Origin: Candidatus Hydrogenedentota bacterium | GTDB lineage: Bacteria; Hydrogenedentota; Hydrogenedentia; Hydrogenedentales; SLHB01 | DNA: 44,860 nt | Assembly: GCA_016209895.1 (NCBI GenBank) | Contig: JACQVH010000010.1 | Span: 1-44,860, forward strand | Reading direction: 5' to 3' | Notes under the pieces: generated by a model | Seen by the model: only the letters and a program-made list of their open reading frames with translations | Told to the model about the DNA's origin: nothing | Databases searched by the model: none | Made by a program: the position numbers and the translations under genes | Shown: positions 25,709 to 35,367 of the stretch, piece after piece | How the letters are laid out: every line of letters starts with the position of its first letter | Position numbering within the stretch: the stretch's first letter is position 1

Positions 25709-27202
25709 TCATCGTGAATCCCGCGGCCGCGGCACGTCGCTGCGCTTTCGGAAAAGCGCGCGTGCCGTAAAGGGGGCGAGCGCCTGAAATAGGGTTTCGG
25801 CGCCGGCCTCTTTCGCTTCCGTCGGCAACACGAGATGCGCTTCGACATGTGCCCGCATCTCCTTCAACTCTTTGGGTTCGGCTCCCGACGCAATATGCTC
25901 GAACAGCAACTGGTGTGCGCCCTTGCGCTCCATTGCTTCGAGACCGTCGAGGATTTGCCGGTGCGCCGGCCCTTCCCAGACGGCGAGGATCATCGCTTCG
26001 CGCAACCAACGTTCGACGCCGAATTCGGCCAGGGTACCGATGCCGCCGTGCACCTCCATACACCACTTCGCGGTCTGCACTGCAAACTCAGCCGTCCAAT
26101 ATTTCGCGAGGTGAACCAGGATGCGGAAGAGGTGGAATTTCTCGGAGTAAGGGGGCGTCTCGCGCCAGATCTCGTTGAAGACCTTTACACATTCCCATGC
26201 CAGCGCCAGCGCCGTCTTGAGGGTCGCCTTGCGTTCTTCAAACTGCTGCCGAAGCAACGGATGTTCGATAATCGGCTTGCCGAAAGCTACGCGATGTCGT
26301 GCAAAAGAGAAGGCGTCGGCGATGGCCCGTTGCGCCAACGCGACACTGGCCATGGCATTCGCCACCCGCGAGCAGTTCAAGACCTCCAGGATCAAATAGA
26401 TGCCCCATTCTGGCTTCCCCAGCAGATGGGCCTCGCTGTCTCGAAGTTCGATTTCGCCGGTAAACACCGAGCGCGTCGCGATTTTGTCCTTGATACGACG
26501 TATGCAAAAGTTAAGCTCGCCGTCATCGCGGCGCTTCGGCGTCAGAAACAAGGCCAGACCACGCACGCCGGTCGGCGCCCCTTCGGGCCGGGCCGCCACT
26601 ACGCCCAGTTCCGCAATGGCATTGCTCGTGAAATACTTCTCGCCGGTCAACAGCCAGCGCCCGCCTTTGAGACGTGCCACAGTCTCGACGTGGCCGCCCA
26701 AATCGGACCCGCTGCCAGCCTCGGTCATCCAGGTGGCCCCCTGCCATACGGATTCATCTTCGCGCAACAGCATCGGCACGTAGCGCGACTTGGTCGCCTC
26801 GTCCCCGTACTTCGAAAGGGCAAGGAGCGTGGCGAGCGAAACTGTGTACGGGCAATACAGGCCGGGATCGTTGAATGCGCAAACGTATCCGAGTTGGAAG
26901 GGTGTAATCAGCGAATTCTCCTTGATCGCACGCCACACCAGGCCCTCACGGTATCCCTTCCGAAGCATGGTCCAATATCCCGGGGCGCACTGCACCGCAT
27001 CAATCCGTTTGCCGAGAAGGTCAAACATTTGAAGCCATGGCGTCCCGGCCCGGTCCTGCGCCATGGACAGAGCCCGCCCTTCGCACTCCCACCACCGTTC
27101 ATAGTCGGCCAGCGTCTCTTCGGCCGGGAGCGGTCCCAAGACGGCCTTTAAGAACTGCACGGGTGACTGCAACGTATCTTCGCTTTTTTTATTGGAAATC
27201 AT
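25709..27202 (-). CDS. Acyl-CoA dehydrogenase family flavoprotein
   Basis: The ~497-residue product is longer than classic acyl-CoA dehydrogenases (~380). It shows the family's middle-domain FAD motif WMTEAGSGSDLGGHVET (about 160-176), the arginine helix RVAFGKPIIEHPLLRQQ and the C-terminal MEVHGGIGTLAEFGVERWLREA with VWEGPAHRQILDGLEAM. The WEG and long-form layout recall the AidB-like branch, so the substrate may not be a simple fatty acyl-CoA. ATG 27202 has AGGAGG-like bases upstream; a longer in-frame start at 27286 overlaps the neighbouring gene and is rejected. It is the last gene on the minus strand after the glycan cluster, an unexpected partner there. Confidence 0.85.
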   Translation of the reverse strand: MISNKKSEDTLQSPVQFLKAVLGPLPAEETLADYERWWECEGRALSMAQDRAGTPWLQMFDLLGKRIDAVQCAPGYWTMLRKGYREGLVWRAIKENSLITPFQLGYVCAFNDPGLYCPYTVSLATLLALSKYGDEATKSRYVPMLLREDESVWQGATWMTEAGSGSDLGGHVETVARLKGGRWLLTGEKYFTSNAIAELGVVAARPEGAPTGVRGLALFLTPKRRDDGELNFCIRRIKDKIATRSVFTGEIELRDSEAHLLGKPEWGIYLILEVLNCSRVANAMASVALAQRAIADAFSFARHRVAFGKPIIEHPLLRQQFEERKATLKTALALAWECVKVFNEIWRETPPYSEKFHLFRILVHLAKYWTAEFAVQTAKWCMEVHGGIGTLAEFGVERWLREAMILAVWEGPAHRQILDGLEAMERKGAHQLLFEHIASGAEPKELKEMRAHVEAHLVLPTEAKEAGAETLFQALAPFTARALFRKRSDVPRPRDSR

Positions 27203-27221
27203 TCTGGAAATTCCTCCCTGG

Positions 27222-30119
27222 TTATCGAAGCAAACGCGCCTCCGCCCAATTGGCATGATCGGCGGTAATTCCGTTCCCGCCGTCACCGACGATAAGCTCC
27301 AGTGTCCGTGCGCCGCGCACTTCCACGTCCACCCATTGGGCGGGATTGTCGCGCTGCATCAGACCGGAGCCAAAGCGCGTTTCGCCGTCCACGCGGACCT
27401 CAAACGTGATTGTCGGTTGCACGGCGCCGTCCGCGCCCACCCAGGACTGAAATCGCTGGTACTTTCCCTCGAGAGCATATACGAGTTGCGCTGGCGAGTG
27501 TGTACCCAGTCCGCGCCTATACAATTTCCCGGCGATGGTCATGGATTTTTCCCACACACTCCGGTTTCGTTGGAGCGTTCCAAAGCCCTGCAATGCGGAC
27601 ACCGGCTGGAGCGCGTCCAGGAATACTCCGTCTATCCGTTCGACCGGGCGCGGGGCGTGCCTCGGTTCGGGCGCAGTGATTTCAGCAAGCGCGGTAGATT
27701 CGAGCAGGACCGCTGCATCCAGTGACACAATTTCCGGTTCCGGCAGTGCATTGGAGGCGGTCGCGCCGGCCGTGGTCCCGGATCGGTAGGCCCAGACCCA
27801 TGCCGATAACTTGCCGGCGCCGGAAGTCTGAAGGAGATCGAGATGGATTCGATTCGTTCCCGGTTCGAGTGGTGCGCGCAGGAAGGTCCAGTGTTCCGGC
27901 CGGTCTCTCCCGGTGGCGGCCCAGCCGGTCGCGGAGCCGGTTGGAACGAGTTCCGCTTTTCGGCCATTGATCCGAAGCGCACAATGGTCGTGAAATTCGG
28001 CGCTCCCGTCGCTCAGAATGAGCACGTCACCCTGCGGGGATTTCAGATTGACCTTCGTGTCAAGCGTCAGGCTCGTTCCTTCTGTAGCCTCACCCACCAG
28101 ACTGGTCCAATCCGGCCCGATCGCGCCCGCCGGTCCGTCATAAATGCAGCGTTTCGTCTTGAGGCGCACGCGGCCCCTGCGTACCTGTCCGAGTACACAG
28201 TCGGCGGCCTCCGGCAACTCCGCGGGCGGTGGCTCCGATGTTACGGACAGGACGACGGTCTCATACGGCGCAAGTGGTATCTCAAGCGCCTCTCCGTACT
28301 TGATGTTCCGCGCGTACACACGCGATTCCGGATACACGCTGACGACGTTGAGTTCAGTTTCGGACGGCTGCATTCCCGCGGACTCATTCAGGGCGAGGCC
28401 GTAGGTCTGAGGCCGGATCCAGGGGTTTCGTAGCGCGATGAGCCCGTGGCCGTCCTTGCAATGGCCGTAGCCGTACGGCTCGCGAGGCATGATGGCCTCC
28501 TCCTGGAAACGCGGACAACCGCCGGTCCGCCAGGACTCCGGCAGGAGTGGTACGGTTTCCGCAAGCGTGTCAGCATTGGTGCGCGCCCATGTCAGGAGCG
28601 CGGCGAGCGTCGCCCATCGCCGGTCGTCCATGTGCTTGGGATTAACGTAGAGCGGCAGGAAGTAGTGGCCGCGCATGATTGTCATCACGCCGTCGTTCAA
28701 GAATGGCTCCGGTGTCTGGTGGATGATCCCCAGCACCTCTTGTCCTGCCTGTGGAACGGGACTCCAATACGCCCCTTGTAGATTGTAGAAGTCCCGCGCC
28801 GTGGTATAGCTCTCGCGATAGACGGGGGCAGGCACGCGTCCGTGTGGCGCATCATCCCCGAACGAACCAATCACGGAATCGAAATGAAACAACCACCACG
28901 GGCTGGGGTTCCAGCCGAAACACGTGGGTTCGAGCCAAACCTCGGGTGAAGTTTCGCGAGTCGCGTGGGCGGCGGCGATGATCCCTTCGGCAACGGCCTC
29001 CGCCGACAACGTGCCCGGCGCATGCCCGTGGCCCGCTTCGGGACACGTCGGTATGTAGCCGTCGAGCTTAAAATGCCGGACGCCATAGCGCTCGGCGTAT
29101 TCCGTAACGCGTCGGACAAACGCGTCTCGGTAGCGTGGACCTCCTAGACAGAGGTTGTTCCCCAAGGTCTCGTATCTATTGGTGCGCGCCCAGACGCCGT
29201 CCAGGGCGGTGGGGTAACAACTGCTCGGCGAAATCCAAAGACCGGGCCGGCACTTCATGCGTTCGGCCGCCGCGCGAATCCCGCTGAAACCCTCGGGGAA
29301 AAGACGCGGATCAATCTCCCAGATGCTGTCTTTATTCGACCAGCCCATGTCTATGCAAAAGGTGTCCAACGCGACGCCGTGCGCCTTGAACAGACGATTC
29401 TCAAAAACCGCCATCAGGCTCAGTATGTCTTGCTCGGTGTAATACGGCGCGGGAGCGGTCCACCAACTGTTGTAATTGACATGAAACTGCAACGGGCTGG
29501 GCCGGTGCTTCAAGATATACTCGTGGAATCCCTGTAATTCACGGCCTTTCGGGGTGAGACCGTACACGGCGCGACGCGATTCGTACCACGTTTCCGGTGA
29601 GACCCGGAGCCCGGGACGGTGGGCGAGCACGATGCGTCCCTGCTCCTCGCGCGTCGAGGCGATCGGGAATTCCACCCCGACGAACAATCCCTCGAGAAAG
29701 ACTGGATAGCTCTGCACGTCTCCCGGAAACGTTTGAACCGGCTGCGCGCCAGGGTCAATGTCGTCAAGGACTATTTCCTGGAGTAGCAGGGTGTTTGAGG
29801 ATTGCGTCAACCGGAATCGCGCCCATTTGCGCAACACCTGCTCCTCTGCCGACCATTGCACGAACAGCCGGATTTCGAACCGTCCGCCGCCGGGAACCGC
29901 CGCCGATGGAAAGTCATATTCGACGGGTTGGCCGCCGGCGATGGCCTGTCCCTGCATGCCGGAGGGCGCACCTCCACCCACGGTTCCCGCTTCGAAAACG
30001 AATTGCGGACTCTGGACCGATACCGAGAGCGACCGGTCAACTTGTTCAATCGTGACGGTATCCGGCGCAACGCCTTCAGTGGTTGCGGCGAGAACGACGT
30101 TTACAAATATTGCCCACAT
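27222..30119 (-). CDS. Secreted GH36-type alpha-galactosidase with C-terminal NPCBM domain
   Basis: The 965-residue product probably releases terminal alpha-linked galactose from glycans outside the cytoplasm. It has a short signal peptide (about 1-13), an N-terminal beta-supersandwich (about 20-200) and a TIM barrel (about 205-560). The barrel contains the nucleophile motif HFKLDGYIP (Asp353) and a likely acid/base Asp in FHFDSVIGSFGDD (about 414-423). A C-terminal beta-domain and an NPCBM-like carbohydrate-binding module (about 830-965, with RGLGTHSPAQLVYALEG and ITFEVRVDGETRFGS) follow. Substrate specificity cannot be read from the sequence. It follows the GH-A-type hydrolase gene by 14 bp. 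Confidence 0.82.
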   Translation of the reverse strand: MWAIFVNVVLAATTEGVAPDTVTIEQVDRSLSVSVQSPQFVFEAGTVGGGAPSGMQGQAIAGGQPVEYDFPSAAVPGGGRFEIRLFVQWSAEEQVLRKWARFRLTQSSNTLLLQEIVLDDIDPGAQPVQTFPGDVQSYPVFLEGLFVGVEFPIASTREEQGRIVLAHRPGLRVSPETWYESRRAVYGLTPKGRELQGFHEYILKHRPSPLQFHVNYNSWWTAPAPYYTEQDILSLMAVFENRLFKAHGVALDTFCIDMGWSNKDSIWEIDPRLFPEGFSGIRAAAERMKCRPGLWISPSSCYPTALDGVWARTNRYETLGNNLCLGGPRYRDAFVRRVTEYAERYGVRHFKLDGYIPTCPEAGHGHAPGTLSAEAVAEGIIAAAHATRETSPEVWLEPTCFGWNPSPWWLFHFDSVIGSFGDDAPHGRVPAPVYRESYTTARDFYNLQGAYWSPVPQAGQEVLGIIHQTPEPFLNDGVMTIMRGHYFLPLYVNPKHMDDRRWATLAALLTWARTNADTLAETVPLLPESWRTGGCPRFQEEAIMPREPYGYGHCKDGHGLIALRNPWIRPQTYGLALNESAGMQPSETELNVVSVYPESRVYARNIKYGEALEIPLAPYETVVLSVTSEPPPAELPEAADCVLGQVRRGRVRLKTKRCIYDGPAGAIGPDWTSLVGEATEGTSLTLDTKVNLKSPQGDVLILSDGSAEFHDHCALRINGRKAELVPTGSATGWAATGRDRPEHWTFLRAPLEPGTNRIHLDLLQTSGAGKLSAWVWAYRSGTTAGATASNALPEPEIVSLDAAVLLESTALAEITAPEPRHAPRPVERIDGVFLDALQPVSALQGFGTLQRNRSVWEKSMTIAGKLYRRGLGTHSPAQLVYALEGKYQRFQSWVGADGAVQPTITFEVRVDGETRFGSGLMQRDNPAQWVDVEVRGARTLELIVGDGGNGITADHANWAEARLLR

Positions 30120-30133
30120 CTCCGATCCCCCAA

Positions 30134-31168
30134 TTATTTCTCTTGATGGTTTTTTACGGCTTTTGGGAGATAAGCCATGAATTCGCGTTCTTCCGCGTCC
30201 AACTGACTAAACAGGCGCCCTTCGACGGGTCGCATATCGAAGGAGCGGCGTGGGCGCTCTTCGGCGGCGGGACGTGTCGAGCCGTTATGAAAGCACCAGC
30301 CCGCTGCGCCGGCCGCGCGCGCCGCCTCAAGGTCTGACCGGAAATCACCCGCCGTGGGTTCCCAATCGCCGTATCCCCGGCGAAATGGTTCCTGATAGTG
30401 AATCGGTGCGCTCAGGCGAAGTTCCTGCATGGTCCGAAGATAGTTCCGCGTCGTCTCGGCCGTCTCGCCCGGTGACTCGGCGCTGCGCCCTCGGTGCGGG
30501 GTGAGGAAATCCACCTTGGCTTCGATAAGATATCGGCGGACATCTTCAGAAGAAATGTCTCCGCCATGCGAGGCCGTGCACAGCCGCTCGGTGTCAATCG
30601 CTTTCACGCGCCGGATAAGTTCCGCCACTTCGGCCATCGGCACATGACGGTGATCGCCGATATTCCGCTCGTTCCCAACATCAAAGTAGACGTTCCGGAA
30701 CGGACGAAGTTCCCGCGCAAGGGCTTCTATCACTGCTACATGCGTCGGCAGGTCGGAAGGCGCGGTCGGCGCCTCACCGCGACTTACCGTAACGTCCACC
30801 ACCATCCGACGTTTTCCCGCCGCGCGACAAATCGTCTTCAGTCGTTCCATATACGGTTCCCGGACACGACCGGTCGGCGCGACCGCCGATATATCGTGAT
30901 CGAAGGCGTTCCACGTCGCCCAGATGCGAATCCAGTTGACGCCGCGTGCGGCCAAGTCGTCAAGATCCTCGACCAGCGCCGCATCGTTCTCGATCCCCAG
31001 CGCGCCGTAGTAGCTGCATCCAAGCAAGAATACGGGCTTACCATCCAGTTCAAAACGGGTACCGTTCACATTCAGTACCGGGCCGTACACTTCGTTGGAC
31101 ATACCCGCGACTGCCGACTGCGGCAGTAAAATAAGAACTGAAACAGCCGCATGAAAAAGCTCACGCAT
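30134..31168 (-). CDS. Secreted clan GH-A-like glycoside hydrolase
   Basis: The 344-residue product has a signal peptide (about 1-22, ending AVAG) and a TIM-barrel sequence. It starts YGPVLNVNGTRFELDGKPVFLLGCSYYG, continues with VNWIRIWATWNAFDHD (strand 2) and FDVGNERN (acid/base Glu about 167), and ends with a possible nucleophile Glu in HYQEPFRRG (about 260). This Asn-Glu plus Glu layout is that of retaining clan GH-A enzymes such as GH5-related families; the exact family is not clear. ATG 31168 overlaps the upstream FAD gene's stop by 8 bp and gives a clean signal peptide; ATG 31186 is a possible alternative. It belongs to the glycan operon. Confidence 0.75.
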   Translation of the reverse strand: MRELFHAAVSVLILLPQSAVAGMSNEVYGPVLNVNGTRFELDGKPVFLLGCSYYGALGIENDAALVEDLDDLAARGVNWIRIWATWNAFDHDISAVAPTGRVREPYMERLKTICRAAGKRRMVVDVTVSRGEAPTAPSDLPTHVAVIEALARELRPFRNVYFDVGNERNIGDHRHVPMAEVAELIRRVKAIDTERLCTASHGGDISSEDVRRYLIEAKVDFLTPHRGRSAESPGETAETTRNYLRTMQELRLSAPIHYQEPFRRGYGDWEPTAGDFRSDLEAARAAGAAGWCFHNGSTRPAAEERPRRSFDMRPVEGRLFSQLDAEEREFMAYLPKAVKNHQEK

Positions 31169-33551
31169 TCTGGCGCGAGTCCTCATTATAAACCCGCATT
31201 TCATAAACTCGTGCTGAAGGAACGCCGTTGGTATGTTCAATTTCGAGCCGCAAAGCATTCGATTTGACCCGCGCAAATGTATGGACACGCCGCCGGAAAT
31301 AGTTGTCCTTCGTCTCGACGATGACTTCCCAGCGCCCGCCTCGCTTGCATTCAAGGCGATAGTCGCGCACACATTCCGGATACCGAAACAATGGCAGCAC
31401 CACGCGGCGGTTTGCGTTTGTATCGAAGGTCACTTGCACCGTGTTAAAGGCGATCGGCCGCGGCCATTCCAGTTGGAGCCAGGCGGGCAAGCCCTGCCGC
31501 GTATCGGAAATCCAGATATTGGTCCACTGGTCCGGGCGGCTCGTCCCGCGCACAACGTTCTGTGATGCAAACGGCGCCATTTCCGGCGTGAGCCGCATAC
31601 AGAAACTCCTTCCCCCCGTGAACGGACGCCAGCGAGCCGGCCCCGGTCGGCTGGCGGGAGCTACCCCTACCGGACAGCGGTTTGCAAGATCCTCATCGGT
31701 CTCGCGAAACATCTGCCAGAAGACGCCTTCGTGCGCGGACGTGTAGACATAATATAGACGCTCCGGGCGGACTGCGGTCTTGATATCGAAGACCACCCAG
31801 CCACGGTGACCTGCAGGAACGACCGCGTTCGCGTCACCAAGGTCCTTCGTTTGGCGGAAGTCCCAGACGTGAGGCGCATCACGGAGTCCAAGTCGCACGT
31901 TGACGTCCTGACTGACTTTCGACTCCAGCAACAACTCTACGCGGTCGAGCCGGCGTAACGACACGGGGAATATCTGCGCGAGCGGCATGCGCATTTCGAC
32001 CGACTCGTTGCCCGGCGGAAACTCGAGAATGACGCTACTACTGGCCGACGCCCTGGCATGCCGAGCCAGATCATCCGGGTCTTCGTTCACTACTCCCGGA
32101 ATGAACGCGTCCTCCCGCAGCAGTATCTGCTGACATTCCGGCGCATGTTTCTGCGCCACTTCGCGCGGCTGAGTCTGGTATTTCCGGCACAACGCCGCCG
32201 CGAGGCCCACGGCCTGACCCACAATACATCCGGTGGACAAAACGCGCGACGAGGCGAAGGCAATATACGAGCCGCTGATCGGGCGCCCTGCCATCATCAG
32301 GTTCTCGATGTTGCGCGAATAGAGCGCGCGCAGGGGGATGCCGTACGGCATCGTGCCGAGCGCTTCCCAGTTTTCATCTCGACCGGGCGGCGGATAAGGT
32401 TCTTCACGGCGATTCAGGATGCCCCCTTGCACATGGATGTCAATGCCCCAGGGACCGTAGGCCACGGCGTCCGGCAAAGACTGGGGGTCTTGCACGTGCT
32501 GCTGGGTAAGCACAAAGTCGCCCAGGATTCTGCGGCATTCCCGCTTGTACGGCCAGAACCCTACGAACTCAAGTCCGTAATTCGCGGCGCCGTGATCGCC
32601 CTTGTTTTTGATGTGGTCCCAGACTCCCAGCAGTTGTCGCAGCCCTTCATGAACAATCTGGTTATTGTCGCGCGTCGGGTGGAATGGCGCGCCAATCTCG
32701 ATCCACCAATAGCCGCCTTCGATGTAACCGTGATTCCGGCCCGGTAGGCTTTGCTCGTCCGCAAACTCGACGGCCCATTCCGGGCGCTTGAACGGCACGG
32801 GCGCTCCCGTATCCGCGGCGCGAAAAAACAGCGTGTTGCCCATGACCTCTTCGTTGGGCTCCGCCGGCGCGAGTGCTTCACCATATTCGCGGCGAGATTC
32901 ACGACCCCAGCGAAACTCCGCGCCCGCGCGGTAAGCCAACACCCCGTCGCCGGTGGCGTCCACGAATAATCGCGCCTCCAACAGCAGCGATTTCTCGGTG
33001 CCGAGTTGGATGCAATACACCGATTGGATCGTCTTGGCGTCCAGCATACGTACACGGTGCACGTGCGTGTTCAACAGAAGCGTCAGATTGGGTTCGCGCA
33101 CTGCCCACTCATATAAGACCAAATCCCAGTGGCAATTCATTGTCCCTTCGCGGTACGGGATATGATTGCGCACACGCTCCTCGACGTGAAACTCGTCGTG
33201 AATGCCGCTTTCCTTGATCCAAGGCTGATGCCCGGAATTGTTTTCCGGATACAACTTGACCTCGCTCGAGGAATTGCCGCCGAGCATCGAGCGCTCGTGT
33301 ACCAACGCCACCTTGACGCCATGACGCGCCGCGCTGATCGCCGCCGTGGTTCCGGCAATCCCACCACCCACGACCACAAGATCAAATTTCATCCGCCCGA
33401 CATCTTCGGCGAAAATACCTGAGTTCTCAGCGATCTTCGCCGAGGCCGCGGCGGTTGGAACTGCCGCACCAATTCCGGGGATCGCGGCGGCGACACTGCC
33501 GCCAAACATCGCGCTGAACCTTCGGATGAAATCGCGCCTTCCCCAGGACAT
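31161..33551 (-). CDS. Tat-exported FAD-dependent oxidoreductase with discoidin-like C-terminus
   Basis: The 796-residue product has a twin-arginine signal (GRRDFIRRF, residues 4-12). A FAD-dependent oxidoreductase fold (PF12831-like) follows: dinucleotide motif VVVGGGIAGTTAA (about 59-71), HERSMLGGNSSSEV, and LFVDATGDGVLAYRAGAEF. The GRPISGSYIAFASSRVL segment closes the FAD domain. The last ~150 residues look like a discoidin (F5/8 C) carbohydrate-binding module (WLQLEWPRPIAFNTVQVTF...YRLECKRGGRWEVI). Such enzymes cluster with sulfatases and hydrolases in planctomycete-type glycan loci and may oxidise sugars, but the reaction is unknown. Confidence 0.85.
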   Translation of the reverse strand: MSWGRRDFIRRFSAMFGGSVAAAIPGIGAAVPTAAASAKIAENSGIFAEDVGRMKFDLVVVGGGIAGTTAAISAARHGVKVALVHERSMLGGNSSSEVKLYPENNSGHQPWIKESGIHDEFHVEERVRNHIPYREGTMNCHWDLVLYEWAVREPNLTLLLNTHVHRVRMLDAKTIQSVYCIQLGTEKSLLLEARLFVDATGDGVLAYRAGAEFRWGRESRREYGEALAPAEPNEEVMGNTLFFRAADTGAPVPFKRPEWAVEFADEQSLPGRNHGYIEGGYWWIEIGAPFHPTRDNNQIVHEGLRQLLGVWDHIKNKGDHGAANYGLEFVGFWPYKRECRRILGDFVLTQQHVQDPQSLPDAVAYGPWGIDIHVQGGILNRREEPYPPPGRDENWEALGTMPYGIPLRALYSRNIENLMMAGRPISGSYIAFASSRVLSTGCIVGQAVGLAAALCRKYQTQPREVAQKHAPECQQILLREDAFIPGVVNEDPDDLARHARASASSSVILEFPPGNESVEMRMPLAQIFPVSLRRLDRVELLLESKVSQDVNVRLGLRDAPHVWDFRQTKDLGDANAVVPAGHRGWVVFDIKTAVRPERLYYVYTSAHEGVFWQMFRETDEDLANRCPVGVAPASRPGPARWRPFTGGRSFCMRLTPEMAPFASQNVVRGTSRPDQWTNIWISDTRQGLPAWLQLEWPRPIAFNTVQVTFDTNANRRVVLPLFRYPECVRDYRLECKRGGRWEVIVETKDNYFRRRVHTFARVKSNALRLEIEHTNGVPSARVYEMRVYNEDSRQNA

Positions 33552-33564
33552 ACTTGCGCTCCTC

Positions 33565-35181
33565 TTACTTTAAGCTGATTGCCTTTGCCTCTTGCGAGTG
33601 AACTGGCTCAACGCTGGCGCCCGTCCCTGTATCCCAAGATCCCCAATCTGGTTTGTCCAAATCACAGGGGTCGCCGACCGTTCGCATCCACTTCGTCAAC
33701 CGGTCGGTCAAGGCTCCTACACGACCGGCATGCCGAGGTTGCTCTGCCAAATTGAAGGTTTCCCATGGGTCGTGGGCGAGATCGAAGAGTTGCGTAGTAC
33801 GATGCCCCTGCACATTATATAGGATCATCTTCCAACGTTCGTCCCGTGCCATGCGCTGGCAGTTGCGATAGGCACCGAACACCGAATCCCGATGAGGCCT
33901 TTTCCGACCTTCGATTTGCGGCATGAGACTCAGGCCCTCCACCGTCTCCGGAACCGGCGCATCAATCAGCCCACAGACCGTTGGAAATACGTCCGTGAGG
34001 TAGCAAAGGCCAGAACGGCGCTCACCCTTTGGTATGCCGGGACCGCCGATGATTAGCGGTACTCGAACGCTATGTTCATACAAGTTCTGCTTGCCAAGCA
34101 GACCATGCTGACCTACCGCCAACCCGTTATCCGAGGCGAAGATAACGATCGTATTGTTTGCGTGTCCTCGCTTGCGAAGAATCTCCAATACACGTCCGAT
34201 CTGACTGTCCATGTGCGAAATCATGCCGTAATACGCCGCGAGGTGCTCCCGCACAATCGCGGGCGTCCGCGGCCACGGCGCCAATTGCTCGTCGCGAATG
34301 CGCAGTTCGCCATTGTCGAATGGATGTTCCGGCATGAAATTCTGGGGTACTGACAACTTCTCCGGAACATACAAATCCGCAAATTTCTTGGGCGGTGTGC
34401 GCGGGTCATGCGGCGCCTTGAACGCCACATATAGGAAGAAGGGCCGGTTTGCGGCGTGGTTTTCGAGAAACCGAGTCGCTTCGTCCGCAAAAAGCTCGCT
34501 CGAAAACTTTTCCCCGGGATACTGGCGCTCCCGTGCATACTCGCCGGCAGGATCGTAGTCGAAGACTGGCACCTTCCAGTGTTCGGACATGCCGCCGAAG
34601 AAAATCTTGCCGCCCTGTGCGAAAGACCGCGTAAACGACGCCTTGTCGTTGTGCCACTTGCCGGTGGCAAACGTGGTGTAACCGTCGCGTCGAAGCAATT
34701 CCGGCAGCGTCACGTGCTCGGGCGGAATAGTGTTTCCCCGCTCTTGAAGATGAAAAAGGCTGCGGCCCGTCATCAGCATCGCGCGGCTCGGCACGCACAC
34801 CGCCGGAAGATTCGATCCCATAATGTGCGCGTGCGTGAAGGTCGTCCCTTCCTGCACGAGTTGATCGAGGTTGGGGGTCAGGATTTCAGGATTGCCCAGC
34901 GCACGGATGGTGTCAAACCGCTGGTCGTCACTGAACAGGAATAAGACATTGGGCCGCTTCGCGGCCATTGGTGGCGAATGCGCCGCCGCTCGCGTAGCCG
35001 GAAGCAAGGCGGCCGCCGCCGAAAACGCTACCCGTTTCAGAAAACGCCGCCGTCCAGTATACGGTTTCTGACGAAATTGCAGAGAATCTTTTGCCCTTTT
35101 CAAGCGGCCGCCTGTACTGCAATCTATCAAGTTCTTGTCTATTTGCGAAGATTTCTTGCGCAAGGTACAGCAAACAAACAT
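33565..35181 (-). CDS. Tat-exported Cys-type arylsulfatase
   Basis: The 538-residue product hydrolyses sulfate esters, presumably on a sulfated glycan in the periplasm. It has a long N-terminal extension, then a Tat signal (GRRRFLKRVAFSAAAALL, about 43-60). Catalytic features are the metal site FLFSDDQRFD (Asp85-Asp86), the formylglycine motif CVPSR (Cys129), GKWHNDK, the His in PHDPR and the metal site FASDNGLAVGQHG. CxPSR marks a Cys-type S1 sulfatase needing maturation by an FGE or anSME, not found elsewhere in this window. No ribosome site precedes ATG 35181; a later TTG start is possible. It is the first gene of the glycan operon, 13 bp before the FAD gene. Confidence 0.9.
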   Translation of the reverse strand: MFVCCTLRKKSSQIDKNLIDCSTGGRLKRAKDSLQFRQKPYTGRRRFLKRVAFSAAAALLPATRAAAHSPPMAAKRPNVLFLFSDDQRFDTIRALGNPEILTPNLDQLVQEGTTFTHAHIMGSNLPAVCVPSRAMLMTGRSLFHLQERGNTIPPEHVTLPELLRRDGYTTFATGKWHNDKASFTRSFAQGGKIFFGGMSEHWKVPVFDYDPAGEYARERQYPGEKFSSELFADEATRFLENHAANRPFFLYVAFKAPHDPRTPPKKFADLYVPEKLSVPQNFMPEHPFDNGELRIRDEQLAPWPRTPAIVREHLAAYYGMISHMDSQIGRVLEILRKRGHANNTIVIFASDNGLAVGQHGLLGKQNLYEHSVRVPLIIGGPGIPKGERRSGLCYLTDVFPTVCGLIDAPVPETVEGLSLMPQIEGRKRPHRDSVFGAYRNCQRMARDERWKMILYNVQGHRTTQLFDLAHDPWETFNLAEQPRHAGRVGALTDRLTKWMRTVGDPCDLDKPDWGSWDTGTGASVEPVHSQEAKAISLK

Positions 35182-35196
35182 GTTATGACTGGCATT

Positions 35197-35365
35197 TCTT
35201 GGTGCCCTACGTGCCTTGGTGATTCATGCTTTATCCTAATCGCGGCCTTGGCCGCGCGAGGTTCGTTAGTGTCATTCGTGTGATTCGTGGTTACACAAAT
35301 TTGGTTGCGGCCTTTGGCCGCGCTGGGTCCTTGGTGTCGTTGTCGTCCTTGGCGTCGATACTTGC
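35197..35365. repeat. Low-complexity 9-bp-periodic block with two GC hairpins
   Basis: Two GCGGCC(T)TTGGCCGC hairpins lie ~65 bp apart (about 35241-35254 and 35306-35320). Each is followed by 9-bp-spaced units: GTTCGTTAG, TGTCATTCG, TGTGATTCG after the first, and GTCCTTGGT, GTCGTTGTC, GTCCTTGGC after the second. A TTCTTGGTG-type run starts the block near 35197. The block fills the space between the flhG stop and the sulfatase start. From memory, similar 'TTCGTGTGATTCGTGG' spacers are common in PVC-type genomes. Confidence 0.65.
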
Positions 35366-35367
35366 GC

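Noticed and set aside
25835-27151. 438-residue plus-strand frame opposite the acyl-CoA dehydrogenase
   Set aside because: It lies antisense to a gene with clear family motifs and has no recognisable domain; high G+C makes such long antisense frames common. The same applies to long plus-strand frames at 35287-36255 and 40445-41584.
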